Shown here in pieces: positions 8,481 through 17,441 of a DNA stretch of 64,000 bases. How positions within the stretch are numbered: position 1 is the first letter of the stretch; each line of letters opens with the position of its first letter. Made by a program: the position numbers and the translations under genes. The stretch is from contig NZ_CP015594.1 of NCBI RefSeq assembly GCF_001647675.1, positions 1,054,001-1,118,000 of the forward strand. The letters run 5' to 3'. This DNA is from Acinetobacter sp. NCu2D-2 (GTDB taxonomy: Bacteria; Pseudomonadota; Gammaproteobacteria; Pseudomonadales; Moraxellaceae). The notes beneath the pieces were generated by a model, which was not told the DNA's origin, searched no databases, and worked only from the letters and a program-made list of their open reading frames with translations.

Positions 8481-8672
8481 ATGACCTAATGACCTAATGA
8501 CCTAATGACCTAATGACCTAATGACCTAATGACCTAATGACCTAATGACCTAATGACCTAATGACCTAATGACCTAATGACCTAATGACCTAATGACCTA
8601 ATGACCTAATGACCTAATGACCTAATGACCTAATGACCTAATGACCTAATGACCTAATGACCTAATGACCTA
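8481..8672. repeat. 24 perfect tandem copies of the 8-bp unit ATGACCTA
   Basis: The unit ATGACCTA repeats exactly 24 times without one mismatch, starting at the first base after the pilin stop codon. All three forward and three reverse frames contain stops, so it codes for no protein. Each unit and its neighbour spell ATG-ACC-TAA, a Met-Thr-stop mini-frame, and TAATGA overlaps. The perfect homogeneity means the copy number is likely to vary by slippage. It lies in the pilin 3' untranslated region and 234 bp before tkt. Confidence 0.98.
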
Positions 8673-8906
8673 AATTTTACTTATTGCTTTCTCAGACGAA
8701 GTAAGTGATCAAATAATATGTATTTTTCAGCTGACTTTAGACCAATGTAGCGTTGAAAATTTGTCCGATAGCTAAAGAGATGTGTAATAAATCAATAAAT
8801 ATTGTTGGCTAGTCTTTACCCCTCGCTGTTTTTTTAAGACAATATGCAGCAGTTTTGAAAGTATTTTCATCTTTCCCTCTCTTTGAAATTATTTGGACAT
8901 TGATCT

Positions 8907-10895
8907 ATGACAACCCCGCTTAATGAACGCCGTATTGCCAACGCAATTCGTGTATTAGCAATGGATGCTGTGCAAAAAGCAAACTCAGGCCATCCAGGTG
9001 CGCCAATGGGGATGGCAGATATCGCTGATGTGGTTTGGCGTGAATTTTTAAGCCATAACCCAACTAACCCAAATTGGGCTAACCGTGACCGTTTTGTTTT
9101 GTCTAACGGCCATGGCTCTATGCTTCAATACGCGCTTCTTCATTTAACGGGTTATGATCTTTCTCTAGAAGATTTAAAATCATTCCGTCAGCTACACTCT
9201 AAAACGCCTGGTCACCCAGAGCTTGGTTATGCACCAGGTATTGAAACAACAACCGGTCCATTGGGTCAAGGTATTGCCAATGCGGTTGGTTTTGCTTTGG
9301 CAGAAAAAACATTAGCAGCTCAATTCAACAAAGATGACATTAAAGTTGTTGATCACTTCACTTACTGTTTCTTGGGTGATGGCTGCTTAATGGAAGGTGT
9401 TTCTCATGAAGCATGTTCACTTGCAGGTACTTTAGGTCTAGGTAAACTCGTTGTTTACTACGATGACAACGGCATCTCAATTGACGGTGAAGTGGAAGGT
9501 TGGTTCTCTGATGATACAGAGCAACGTTTCCAAGCTTACGGTTGGCAAGTCATTAAAGTTGATGGTCATGATGCTGCGGCAATTCGCCAGGCAACCATCG
9601 AAGCAAAAGCTGAAACTGCAAAACCAACATTGATCATTTGTAAAACCATTATTGGTTTAGGTTCACCAAACAAACAAGGTAAAGAAGATTGCCACGGTGC
9701 ACCACTTGGTAACGATGAAATTGCATTAACTCGTGAAGCATTAGGTTGGTCTGAAGGTCCATTTGACATTCCTGCTGATGTGTATGCAGCATGGGATGCA
9801 AAAGAAAAAGGTGCACAAGCTGAAGCGGCTTGGAATGAAACATTTGCTGCATATGCTGCGAAATACCCAACAGAAGCAGCTGATCTTAAACGCCGTCTTG
9901 CTGGTGATTTACCATCTGACTTTGTTGCAAAAGCAGATGCATATATTGCAGAAGTGAATGCAAAAGCTGAAACTGTAGCAACACGTAAAGCTAGCCAAGC
10001 AGCGATTCAAGCATTTGCACCAATGTTGTCTGAAATTTTAGGTGGTTCTGCTGACTTAGCGGGTTCTAACCTAACACTTTGGAAAGGTGCAAAAGGTGTT
10101 GAGTCTGATGCAGCAGGTAACTACGTACACTATGGCGTACGTGAGTTTGGTATGACTGCCATCGCCAATGGTGTTGCACTTCACGGTGGTTTCATTCCTT
10201 ACGTTGCAACATTCCTGATGTTTATGGAATATGCACGTAATGCAGTACGTATGTCTGCACTCATGAAACAACGAGTGATTCATGTTTATACCCATGACTC
10301 AATCGGTCTAGGTGAAGATGGTCCTACACACCAACCTGTAGAACAAATCGCATCTTTACGCGGTACACCAAACTTAAATACTTGGCGTCCATGTGACACA
10401 GTGGAAGCGGCGGTTTCTTGGAAATCTGCGTTAACTCGTAGTGAAGGTCCAACAGCGTTAATCTTCTCTCGTCAAAACTTGCCATTCCAAACTCGTACTG
10501 ATGCGCAAATTGCAGATGTTGCGAAAGGTGGTTATGTGTTGGCGAAAGAAAAAGGCGAACTTAAAGCAATCATCATTGCAACAGGTTCTGAAGTGAGCTT
10601 GGCAATGGAAGCATACGCACAACTTGAAGGTGTACGTGTGGTATCTATGCCATGTGCTGAAGAATTTGTAAAACAAGATGCAGCGTATCGTGAAGCAGTT
10701 CTTCCATCAAACATCCGTGCACGTGTTGCTGTTGAAGCGGCACATGTGGATTACTGGTGGAAATTTGTAGGTCTTGATGGTCGTGTAATTGGTATGACTA
10801 CTTATGGTGAATCTGCACCTGCAAAAGACTTGTTTAAACACTTCGGTATTACCACTGATGCGGTTGTTGCAGCAGTAAAAGAATTAACTGCTTAA
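8907..10895 (+). CDS. tkt: transketolase
   Basis: Thiamine-diphosphate enzyme of the non-oxidative pentose phosphate pathway that moves two-carbon ketol units. 662 residues, the usual length. N-terminal [14 protein letters not shown] (about 27-40) and [14 protein letters not shown] (about 67-80) bind substrate and cofactor; GDGCLMEG (about 157-164) is the ThDP/Mg motif; the pyrimidine-domain region carries FGMTAIANG and [12 protein letters not shown] (about 420-480). It starts at ATG 8907 and ends at a strong terminator, so it is monocistronic. The 234-bp upstream stretch after the octanucleotide array must hold its promoter. Confidence 0.98.
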   Translation: MTTPLNERRIANAIRVLAMDAVQKANSGHPGAPMGMADIADVVWREFLSHNPTNPNWANRDRFVLSNGHGSMLQYALLHLTGYDLSLEDLKSFRQLHSKTPGHPELGYAPGIETTTGPLGQGIANAVGFALAEKTLAAQFNKDDIKVVDHFTYCFLGDGCLMEGVSHEACSLAGTLGLGKLVVYYDDNGISIDGEVEGWFSDDTEQRFQAYGWQVIKVDGHDAAAIRQATIEAKAETAKPTLIICKTIIGLGSPNKQGKEDCHGAPLGNDEIALTREALGWSEGPFDIPADVYAAWDAKEKGAQAEAAWNETFAAYAAKYPTEAADLKRRLAGDLPSDFVAKADAYIAEVNAKAETVATRKASQAAIQAFAPMLSEILGGSADLAGSNLTLWKGAKGVESDAAGNYVHYGVREFGMTAIANGVALHGGFIPYVATFLMFMEYARNAVRMSALMKQRVIHVYTHDSIGLGEDGPTHQPVEQIASLRGTPNLNTWRPCDTVEAAVSWKSALTRSEGPTALIFSRQNLPFQTRTDAQIADVAKGGYVLAKEKGELKAIIIATGSEVSLAMEAYAQLEGVRVVSMPCAEEFVKQDAAYREAVLPSNIRARVAVEAAHVDYWWKFVGLDGRVIGMTTYGESAPAKDLFKHFGITTDAVVAAVKELTA

Positions 10896-10921
10896 TTTAA
10901 TCAATTAAACAGTCTATAAGA

Positions 10922-10952
10922 GGGCGCCCCAACGATGGGGCGTCTTTTATTT
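10922..10952 (+). terminator. rho-independent terminator of tkt
   Basis: GGGCGCCCC-AACGA-TGGGGCGTC followed by TTTTATTTTTTT, starting 27 bp after the tkt stop. Confidence 0.88.
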
Positions 10953-11019
10953 TTTTATTTCACCCCCATATAGCAAAGGGTGAATCTCCCATGTTCAGTG
11001 CAAATAAAGCGAGAAAGTG

Positions 11020-11238
11020 ATGAGTAGTTTATATGAACAAATCAGTGATGAAATTACTTTGATGGATGCAGGTGAGCAAAAATGGATTGGTCCAGATTTA
11101 CCGCTTGAGGCGATGGTTGCGGTGGAATTGTTACTGCAAGACATGGCTGAAGAAAAAATTATTAAAGTGCGTCGTAAAAACCATGAAAAGACTACCGGCT
11201 TAAAACAGGTTGATCGTATCCTGGTGGAGAAGCTTTAA
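11020..11238 (+). CDS. small hypothetical protein
   Basis: 72-residue cytoplasmic protein, acidic in its first half (SDEITLMDAGEQKWIGPDLPLEAMVAVELLLQDMAEEK is rich in Asp and Glu) and basic in its second (KVRRKNHEKTTG). It is probably mostly helical. I chose ATG 11020 over the adjacent GTG 11017; GAGAAAG just upstream could serve as ribosome site. No signal, membrane segment or known domain is visible. It is flanked by terminators on both sides, so it is its own transcription unit. Function unknown. Confidence 0.7.
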   Translation: MSSLYEQISDEITLMDAGEQKWIGPDLPLEAMVAVELLLQDMAEEKIIKVRRKNHEKTTGLKQVDRILVEKL

Positions 11239-11257
11239 GCCTTAACATACATCATTT

Positions 11258-11285
11258 AAAAAGCCCTTGAGAGGGCTTTTTTTGA
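11258..11285 (+). terminator. rho-independent terminator
   Basis: AAAAAGCCCT-TGAG-AGGGCTTTTTTT after the small hypothetical gene. Confidence 0.9.
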
Positions 11286-11375
11286 TTTGAATCGTGGCTT
11301 AAAAATTAAGGATTTAAAAACAGGTCTTTTCTTTTTATATTGAGGATTTATGCACGATAAAAAGAAATTCACTAC

Positions 11376-11819
11376 ATGTCGATTTTAATCAGAAAGTTAG
11401 CCGATGTTTCTTATGCTGAATGGTTGCTGTTATGGCAGGGCTATCAAGCATTTTATCAAACACAATTATCTGATGCAGTAAATACGCAAACATGGCAACG
11501 ATTGATCGATGCTCAAATTCAGGAGATGTATGGATTTGCTGCCATAGAAGATCAGCGCGTGGTGGGCATCGTGCATGTAATTGAGCATGCAAGTTGTTGG
11601 ACACTGACGCCTTATGCCTATTTACAGGATTTATTTACCTTAAAGGAATATCGAGGTCAGGGGATTGCGACTGCGTTAATTCATCATGTAGAGCAATACT
11701 GCAAGCAACAACGAAACTGTGATCGTGTCTATTGGTTAACCCATCAGGATAATATCACTGCACGACAACTCTATGACCGTGTAGCAGCTCGAACCGGTTT
11801 TATTCAATACAGAATCTAA
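11376..11819 (+). CDS. GNAT-family N-acetyltransferase
   Basis: 147-residue acetyl-CoA-dependent acetyltransferase. The GNAT core is complete: beta strands before GIVHVIEHA (about 67), then LQDLFTLKEYRGQGIATALIHHVEQY (about 88-113), which holds motif A (R/Q-x-x-G-x-G/A) for the acetyl-CoA pyrophosphate. The C-terminal Asn-x-x-Ala-x-x-x-Tyr segment (NITARQLYDRV, about 126) is typical of the superfamily. The substrate is not evident. It is a single gene between two other plus-strand units. Confidence 0.88.
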   Translation: MSILIRKLADVSYAEWLLLWQGYQAFYQTQLSDAVNTQTWQRLIDAQIQEMYGFAAIEDQRVVGIVHVIEHASCWTLTPYAYLQDLFTLKEYRGQGIATALIHHVEQYCKQQRNCDRVYWLTHQDNITARQLYDRVAARTGFIQYRI

Positions 11820-11959
11820 ACTAAAGGTGAATTAAAGAAATTAAATATCATTATTAACAATTCTATCGTTCTAATGCTGCAACAAACTGTTCTATCTTAT
11901 GGGCTGTATAAGAATTTAGATCGCTATAAATTAGTTTTTATTATTTGAAGGATTAAAAT

Positions 11960-12547
11960 ATGAAATTGAAAACTTTGGCTTTAGGTTTGGTTGTTGCTTC
12001 TACTGCTGCTTTTGCTATGGCAAAACCTGTCACGTATACGATTGATCCAACGCATACGGCAACTGTATTTACATGGAATCACTTTGGTTTCTCTACGCCA
12101 TCAGGTAACTTCTCTGATATTCAAGGTAAAATTGTTGTAGATACCGCAAAACCTGCAAATTCATCTGTAAATGTCACCATTCCACTTTCAAGCTTAAATA
12201 CTAATGTTGGAGCATTGGATGAGCATTTGAAAGGTGCAGATTTCTTTGATGCTGCTAAGTATCCAAACATTACTTTCAAAAGTACTAAAGTACAATCTTT
12301 GGGAAATAACAAATATAAAATTACTGGTAACTTGACGGTTAAAGATGTAACCAAGCCTGTTGTGCTTGACGCTGTATTAAATAAACAAGGTGAGCATCCA
12401 ATGGCGAAAGTCCCTGCGATTGGTTTTAATGCCACAACTTCATTTAACCGTTCTGCATTTGGTGTCGGTGCATATGTACCGAATGTAGGTGATAAAATTA
12501 CCGTGAATATCACTACAGAAGCAACAATTCCTGCTGAAAAGAAATAA
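11960..12547 (+). CDS. YceI-family periplasmic protein
   Basis: 195-residue secreted protein of the YceI family, a lipocalin-like beta barrel that binds isoprenoid or other long hydrophobic molecules. A cleavable signal peptide ends at about residue 21 (AFAMA|KP). The mature part shows the family landmarks: the start YTIDPTHTATVFTWNHFGFSTPSGNF, the middle LDEHLKGADFFDAAKYPNITF (about 87-107), and GFNATTSFNRSAFGVG near the C-terminus. AAGGATTAAAAT precedes the ATG. Its own terminator has been split by an IS4-family element, so its transcript should now run into the transposon. Confidence 0.94.
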   Translation: MKLKTLALGLVVASTAAFAMAKPVTYTIDPTHTATVFTWNHFGFSTPSGNFSDIQGKIVVDTAKPANSSVNVTIPLSSLNTNVGALDEHLKGADFFDAAKYPNITFKSTKVQSLGNNKYKITGNLTVKDVTKPVVLDAVLNKQGEHPMAKVPAIGFNATTSFNRSAFGVGAYVPNVGDKITVNITTEATIPAEKK

Positions 12548-12559
12548 ATTGTGCAGTTT

Positions 12560-12578
12560 AAAAAAGCCCTCATAAGAG
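12560..12578 (+). terminator. left half of the YceI terminator, split by an insertion
   Basis: TTAAAAAAGCCCTCATAAG at 12559-12577 is the ascending arm and loop of a terminator whose descending arm, GAGGGCTTTTTTAT, now lies after 13976. Joining the flanks with one 11-bp duplication copy removed gives AAAAAAGCCCTC-ATAA-GAGGGCTTTTTT, a perfect terminator. The insertion has separated the arms by about 1.4 kb. Confidence 0.85.
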
Positions 12579-12620
12579 TAATGCCAGTCAGTTAAGCAAA
12601 AAAAGTTAAAATACTGTAAA

Positions 12621-12649
12621 AAGAGCGTATGTAAATACGCTCTTTTTTT
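12621..12649 (+). terminator. hairpin blocking read-through into the transposase gene
   Basis: AAGAGCGTAT-GTAA-ATACGCTCTT followed by a T tract that runs directly into the transposase ATG at 12650. It has the form of a rho-independent terminator placed before the start codon and would stop impinging transcripts and hide any ribosome site. Confidence 0.8.
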
Positions 12650-13954
12650 ATGAATTTATCTCAGAATTTAGATTTAACATTAAAACAAACCCTACCTTCA
12701 CTTTCACAATTCAGTGAATTGATTGATTTAAACTGGATTGAAGATTGCTTAAACCAAACAGGTAAAGCATCAATTCGAAAAAGAAAACTGCCTGCTGAAC
12801 ATGTTGTTTGGCTGGTAATCGGACTTGCTCTATTTCGAAATCAACCGATTTGGTATGTGGTTCAACAATTGCAACTTGTTTTCGGTACGGCAGAATACTG
12901 TGTACCGAGTGCATCCGTACAAGCAAGACAGCGCTTAGGCTTAGAGCCCATGAGTGCTTTATTTTCGACATTAAGTCAGGCATGGTTTAAAGACTCACAA
13001 CAACAATATAGCAACTTTCACGGTCTATGCGTTTGTGCTGTAGATGGTGTGGTTTGGTCTATGCCTCATACAGAAGAAAACTTTAAGCACTTTGGTTCAT
13101 CCAAAGGCAAAACAGCAGCTACCCCTTACCCACAAGTCAGAGCGACTTGCCTGGTGAATACCAATACACATGAAATGATTGATGCCCAAATTGGCAGTAT
13201 GGATCAAGGTGAATTAACCTTAGCCAGTCAATTAAAAGCACTAGTTCGCAGTATTACCCTATTTGATCGTGCTTACTTCTCTGCTGATTTTTTAGTGAGT
13301 TGGCAATCTCAGGCAGAAGAGAGTCATTGGTTGATGCGAGCAAAGGACAACCTGCGTTATGAAGTGATTCATCATAATGCGGCCCATGACTTTCAGATCA
13401 AAATGCCTGTTTCAGCAAGAGCAAAAAAGATAAATCCGTCATTGGGTGACTATTGGGAAGCACGTTTAATTGAAGTTGAATATGCAGGAAAAATAAGACG
13501 TTACATTACATCATTAACAGATTCTGAAGTTTATCCATTCAAAGACCTTGCAATGCTTTATATCCAGCGTTGGGAAATAGAAATGTGTTATCGGGAAATT
13601 AAAAGTGATTTACAGGATGCAAGAATTTTAAGAAGCAAACAACCTGATTTGGTCTATCAAGAATTGTGGGGGGTATTTATTGCTTATAATATCTTAAGAA
13701 GACAGATGAGGTTTATCGCTGAACATGCAAAGGTGAGTCCTTTAAGGATCAGTTTCCATATTGCATCTATGAGTATTATCAATATCTTAAGGCACACACC
13801 TTTAGAATCAGCAGGAAATCTACCCAAACATTTAGCACAATTATTTGAACAATCTAAAATATTTGTATTACCTGAAAAAAGGCAAAGGCAATGTCCGCGA
13901 GTAGTGAAAATTAAAGCACAAAAATATCCAAGAAAATGCCAGTCAATTTCTTAA
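12650..13954 (+). CDS. IS4-family transposase
   Basis: 434-residue DDE transposase with an N-terminal IS4-type domain (about 1-100). Catalytic residues are D132 (CAVDG), D206 (LFDRAYF) and E311, the last in the family signature Y-x2-R-x3-E-x6-K (YIQRWEIEMCYREIK, 304-318). The frame is complete from the ATG after the hairpin to TAA 13952-13954, 13 bp before the right end. Its last codons overlap an internal copy of the terminal-repeat sequence. Nothing suggests inactivation. Confidence 0.94.
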   Translation: MNLSQNLDLTLKQTLPSLSQFSELIDLNWIEDCLNQTGKASIRKRKLPAEHVVWLVIGLALFRNQPIWYVVQQLQLVFGTAEYCVPSASVQARQRLGLEPMSALFSTLSQAWFKDSQQQYSNFHGLCVCAVDGVVWSMPHTEENFKHFGSSKGKTAATPYPQVRATCLVNTNTHEMIDAQIGSMDQGELTLASQLKALVRSITLFDRAYFSADFLVSWQSQAEESHWLMRAKDNLRYEVIHHNAAHDFQIKMPVSARAKKINPSLGDYWEARLIEVEYAGKIRRYITSLTDSEVYPFKDLAMLYIQRWEIEMCYREIKSDLQDARILRSKQPDLVYQELWGVFIAYNILRRQMRFIAEHAKVSPLRISFHIASMSIINILRHTPLESAGNLPKHLAQLFEQSKIFVLPEKRQRQCPRVVKIKAQKYPRKCQSIS

Positions 13955-13996
13955 CTGACTGGCATTACCTCATAAGAGGGCTTTTTTATTGTGTGT

Positions 13997-14644
13997 TTAA
14001 TCTCGGCTTAATATCAGTAAAAGCCCAAAGCTCATGAAGATACCGCCTGTAATACCATCAATCCAGTTGGCAAATTTTTGATAGCCCTGATTAATACGTT
14101 GCATAGAGAAAATAAAAGCCACCAAGGTAAACCATAGTAAACTTTCTATGAAGATGAGTAAAAGTAATGAACCTTGTTCGCTAAGCGGAGTATTGGTGTT
14201 AATGGCCACAGCAAATACACTGCTAAAATAGATTAATGCTTTAGGATTTGCCATATTGGTCAAAAAGCCCTGAAATAACAACTTCAAATGACTCGATGCT
14301 ACATGGGATTGATTACTTGGTAGCATAATATTGGAGTCATGTTTAGGTTGATTAAGTGCTGACTTCAGCATAAGTATGCCTAAATACAGTAGATAAATTC
14401 CACCTAAAATCATCAGTACTCGTTGTAACCATGCAATTTTCTGAAATAAAAAGTGTAAGCCGCTTAAAGCACAAATCGACCAAACCAAGATGCTTAAAGA
14501 AATACCCAATGTCGCAAAAAGCGCATGCATTCGAGATTGGCGAATTGCACTTTGTGTCACAAAGAAAAAATCAGGACCAGGACTAATCAAGGCAAAAAAG
14601 TGGATAATTGCAATACCGAACAATGCAGACATAAGATTGAACAC
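13997..14644 (-). CDS. LysE/RhtB-family amino-acid exporter
   Basis: 215-residue inner-membrane protein of the LysE superfamily (RhtB group), exporters of amino acids and their analogues. It shows about six hydrophobic helices and the family's N-terminal landmark SPGPDFFFVTQSAIRQSR (about 22-39). The central NMANPKALIYF (about 130-140) is also characteristic. The start at 14644 (MFNLMSALFG) could instead be the Met at 14632. The gene ends about 20 bp from the split YceI terminator. The exported substrate is not evident. Confidence 0.9.
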   Translation of the reverse strand: MFNLMSALFGIAIIHFFALISPGPDFFFVTQSAIRQSRMHALFATLGISLSILVWSICALSGLHFLFQKIAWLQRVLMILGGIYLLYLGILMLKSALNQPKHDSNIMLPSNQSHVASSHLKLLFQGFLTNMANPKALIYFSSVFAVAINTNTPLSEQGSLLLLIFIESLLWFTLVAFIFSMQRINQGYQKFANWIDGITGGIFMSFGLLLILSRD

Positions 14645-14680
14645 GCTATAAATGTGTCCATCATTCTATGACATAGGTAT

Positions 14681-15394
14681 TTAATGAGCGATCGTCAATT
14701 GGTCGATAAAGTGTTTTAAAACTTGAGAAGAAGTTTGTTCTAATTGTCCCGCATATTTTTGATTATTTTCACGTAATTGAGGAATATCAATATCTGCTTT
14801 ACGTAGTTCACAGGTATGACCAATCAACCATTTTTCTAAACTGTCTCCTGCAACTTCAGCATGAAACTGTAGAGCTAAAATATTATAACCTACACGAAAT
14901 GCTTGATGCGGATAGAGTTCAGAACTTGCTAATAACTCAGCAGATTCAGGTAAATCAAACGTATCGCCATGCCAATGTAAAACTTCAGTATTTTCTAAAG
15001 CCGCGAGTGAATTATTTGTAACAGGTGTAATTGCTAATTTAGACCAACCAATTTCTTTAGTTTTTCCAGCATAGACTTTCGCACCTAATGCGGTAGCAAT
15101 TAATTGAGCACCTAAGCAAATGCCAAGTGTTGGTAAATTTTGCTGTAAACGAACTTTAAGTAAGTCTACTTCTTCTTGTAAGAAAGGGTAGTCATTAGTC
15201 TCATAGACCCCAATCGGACCTCCAAGGATGATCGTAAGGCCTTTATATTGTAATGCTTTGGTCAGGTCATCAATTCCGGCTTCAAAATATCGGACACGAT
15301 AGCCTAAGCTATAGAGCACATCTTCCCAAGCACCAAGATCTTCAAATGCAAGGTGTTGAATGGCATAAATTGTTTCGGGTAGAGAGTTCAACAT
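14681..15394 (-). CDS. class I glutamine amidotransferase-like protein
   Basis: 237-residue stand-alone GATase1-type protein. The nucleophile elbow is GICLGAQLIA with Cys93; the partner catalytic His is in LQFHAEV (about 177) followed by the Glu. GGPIGVYETNDYPFL (about 58-72) is the oxyanion region. Such single-domain proteins are often annotated as GMP synthase-like, but no synthase domain is fused or adjacent, so the ammonia acceptor is unknown. It is 36 bp upstream of, and probably co-transcribed with, the LysE gene. Confidence 0.87.
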   Translation of the reverse strand: MLNSLPETIYAIQHLAFEDLGAWEDVLYSLGYRVRYFEAGIDDLTKALQYKGLTIILGGPIGVYETNDYPFLQEEVDLLKVRLQQNLPTLGICLGAQLIATALGAKVYAGKTKEIGWSKLAITPVTNNSLAALENTEVLHWHGDTFDLPESAELLASSELYPHQAFRVGYNILALQFHAEVAGDSLEKWLIGHTCELRKADIDIPQLRENNQKYAGQLEQTSSQVLKHFIDQLTIAH

Positions 15395-15523
15395 TTAAAG
15401 AAATCTTCTTATTGAAAGTTATATCAATAATTTAATTGAACTCGAACAAAAAATCAGTGTAAAGCGCAAACGAATTAAAAAAATTTATGGTTATGCGTAT
15501 AGGGAAGCATAAAGCTTGAGATG

Positions 15524-15556
15524 AAAAAAAGCCCCCATCTTTCGATGAGGGTTTTT
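15524..15556 (-). terminator. terminator after tRNA-Gly
   Basis: AAAAAAAGCCCCCATC-TTTC-GATGAGGGTTTTTC, a near-perfect stem. Read on the minus strand it ends in a U tract 8 bp past the tRNA. Confidence 0.82.
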
Positions 15557-15563
15557 CGTATTC

Positions 15564-15639
15564 TGGAGCGGGAAAGGAGACTCGAACTCCCGACCCCAAC
15601 CTTGGCAAGGTTATGCTCTACCAACTGAGCTATTCCCGC
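15564..15639 (-). tRNA. tRNA-Gly (anticodon GCC)
   Basis: 76 nt on the minus strand including encoded CCA. The acceptor stem is GCGGGAA paired with TTCCCGC, the D-arm is GCTCAGTTGGTAGAGC, the anticodon arm is ACCTT-GCC-AAGGT, and the T-arm contains GTTCGAGTC. All stems pair. It decodes GGC and GGU. It lies 62 bp downstream of cysS on the same strand. Confidence 0.97.
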
Positions 15640-15701
15640 AATGAGGGCTATTATAGAGAATCTCACACCAGTGTCAACTCTCTATAATTCTGTTTGTTTA
15701 A

Positions 15702-17123
15702 TTAATCAGCACGACGCCAAACGGTGCCTTGACGTGTATCTTCCAAAACCACACCTTGATCTAGTAGGGATTGACGGATTTCATCGGCACGTGCAAATTC
15801 TTTGGCTTTCTTGGCATCTTTACGTTGTTGGATTAAATCTTCAATCTGCTCTGGTGTTAAACCTAATGCTTCCTGACCAATATCAGATTTTAAAAACTCA
15901 TCCACGTTATATTGCACTAAACCTAAAATATTGGTCAGATGTCGTAAAGTTGAATAGTACACAGCAGCTTGTACAGCATTTTCTTCTTTAACCGCACTAT
16001 TTAATGCTTTGTTAATTTCAAACAATACTGCGATTGCTTCAGATGTATTGAAATCATCACGCATTGCGGCGTTAAAGCGTTCAACCAATGTTTCATCTAA
16101 AGTATCTACAACATGGTCACCATAGAGTGCTTGATAAGCTTTAAATGAATGATAGAAACGCGTTAATGTTGTTTTCGCTTCTTTTAATGCAAAGTCTGAG
16201 AAATTGACTGGGCTACGGTAGTGTGAAGAGACAATAAAGTAACGGATGACTTCAGGATGGAATTTTTCCATCACATCACGAATAGTAAAGAAGTTGCCAA
16301 GCGATTTTGACATCTTCTCGCCATCGACATTGATGAAACCAACATGCATCCAATAATTCACATATTGTTCGCCAGTTGATGCTTCAGATTGCGCGATTTC
16401 ATTTTCATGATGCGGGAAAGTTAAGTCTGAACCACCACCATGAATATCAAAGTGATTACCTAAGCAGCAGGTTGACATCGCTGAACATTCAATGTGCCAA
16501 CCCGGACGGCCATTCCCCCAAGGTGAAGCCCAAGATGGTTCATTTTCTTTGGCGTGTTTCCAAAGTACAAAGTCAAATGGGTGTTTTTTCTCAACTTCAA
16601 CATCGACACGTTCTGATGCACCCGCTTGCATGTCTTCAAGTTTACGACCTGATAGACGACCATATTTGGCAAATTTTTCAACTTCAAAATAGACATCGCC
16701 ATTATTTGAAGGATATGCAGTACCGTTATTAACCAGTGTGCCAATCATATTTTGCATTTGATCGATATATTCAGTTGCACGCGGTGCTTCATCAGGGTGT
16801 AAACAACCCAAGTTTTCCGCATCTTCATTCATGGCTTGAATAAAACGATCGGTCAATTGCGTAATGGTTTCACCATTTTCATTGGCACGTTTAATGATTT
16901 TGTCGTCAATGTCGGTAATATTTCGAACGTATTTAACATTCCAGCCTTGACTGCGTAAGAAGCGAATAATGTAGTCAAATGCAACCATGACACGCGCATG
17001 CCCAATATGACAATAATCGTATACGGTCATGCCACAGACATAGATATCAATATGTCCTTCTTTGCGCGGTACGAATTCTACTTTTTTGCGTTGCTCTGAG
17101 TTATATAGAACAAATGGTTGCAT
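15702..17123 (-). CDS. cysS: cysteinyl-tRNA synthetase
   Basis: Charges tRNA-Cys with cysteine in the cytoplasm. 473 residues, the usual length for this class I monomer. The HIGH signature is CHIGHAR (about 38-44), just after the first zinc cysteine in [10 protein letters not shown]. The other zinc ligands are in WHIECSAMS and [13 protein letters not shown] (about 210-245), and the KMSKS loop is [10 protein letters not shown] (about 270). The C-terminal anticodon-binding DALR region follows. The ATG at 17123 begins [10 protein letters not shown], the normal start. It is a single gene, divergent from the kds-lpt operon. Confidence 0.98.
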   Translation of the reverse strand: MQPFVLYNSEQRKKVEFVPRKEGHIDIYVCGMTVYDYCHIGHARVMVAFDYIIRFLRSQGWNVKYVRNITDIDDKIIKRANENGETITQLTDRFIQAMNEDAENLGCLHPDEAPRATEYIDQMQNMIGTLVNNGTAYPSNNGDVYFEVEKFAKYGRLSGRKLEDMQAGASERVDVEVEKKHPFDFVLWKHAKENEPSWASPWGNGRPGWHIECSAMSTCCLGNHFDIHGGGSDLTFPHHENEIAQSEASTGEQYVNYWMHVGFINVDGEKMSKSLGNFFTIRDVMEKFHPEVIRYFIVSSHYRSPVNFSDFALKEAKTTLTRFYHSFKAYQALYGDHVVDTLDETLVERFNAAMRDDFNTSEAIAVLFEINKALNSAVKEENAVQAAVYYSTLRHLTNILGLVQYNVDEFLKSDIGQEALGLTPEQIEDLIQQRKDAKKAKEFARADEIRQSLLDQGVVLEDTRQGTVWRRAD

Positions 17124-17441
17124 AGCTGTTCAAAAGACTTCAAATAAAAGGATGGCTCATCATAACGTAAGCATGATTATTCATAAAGCTGAAAGCAGTA
17201 AATGCGTGACATTTTTAGCATTAAAATCAATCGAAAAAAGTGAATGAATGAGATGAAAGCCTTGCTGGTCAATCAGGATGATTTTTGTAAAATCAGGATA
17301 ATGCGTGTGCATCATCTTTCAATTCTTCAACATTTAAGACGCTTGCAATTGAATAGCTATGCTAAAATTGCGAGAATTATTGATATAAATTGAGAAATTT
17401 TTCTCTGTCTTAGCAAAGGTACATAGACTTTGAATCAAAAT
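17124..17441. other. cysS-kdsD divergent intergenic region
   Basis: 318 bp of A+T-rich DNA carrying both promoters. An imperfect palindrome, GATAATGC-GTGT-GCATCATC at 17297-17316, could be an operator. I see no gene or further clear signal. Confidence 0.4.

Larger units (their letters stand above)
12579..13967 (+). mobile_element. IS4-family insertion sequence, 1389 bp, intact
   Basis: Perfect 18-bp inverted repeats (TAATGCCAGTCAGTTAAG at 12579, complement ending 13967) and a perfect 11-bp target duplication (CCTCATAAGAG at 12568-12578 and 13968-13978). It carries one transposase. A hairpin terminator lies between the left end and the transposase start. Near the right end, AATGCCAGTCA recurs at 13935-13945 and can pair with the terminal repeat. 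This element is unrelated in ends and protein to the one at 1464-2833. The target was the loop region of the YceI terminator. Confidence 0.95.

Noticed and set aside
8481..8672. The ATGACCTA array as a CRISPR array
   Set aside because: There are no spacers; the 8-bp units are contiguous and identical, and no cas gene is nearby.
15524..17130. tRNA-Gly as an attachment site of an integrated element
   Set aside because: No integrase and no repeat of the tRNA 3' end are found nearby.
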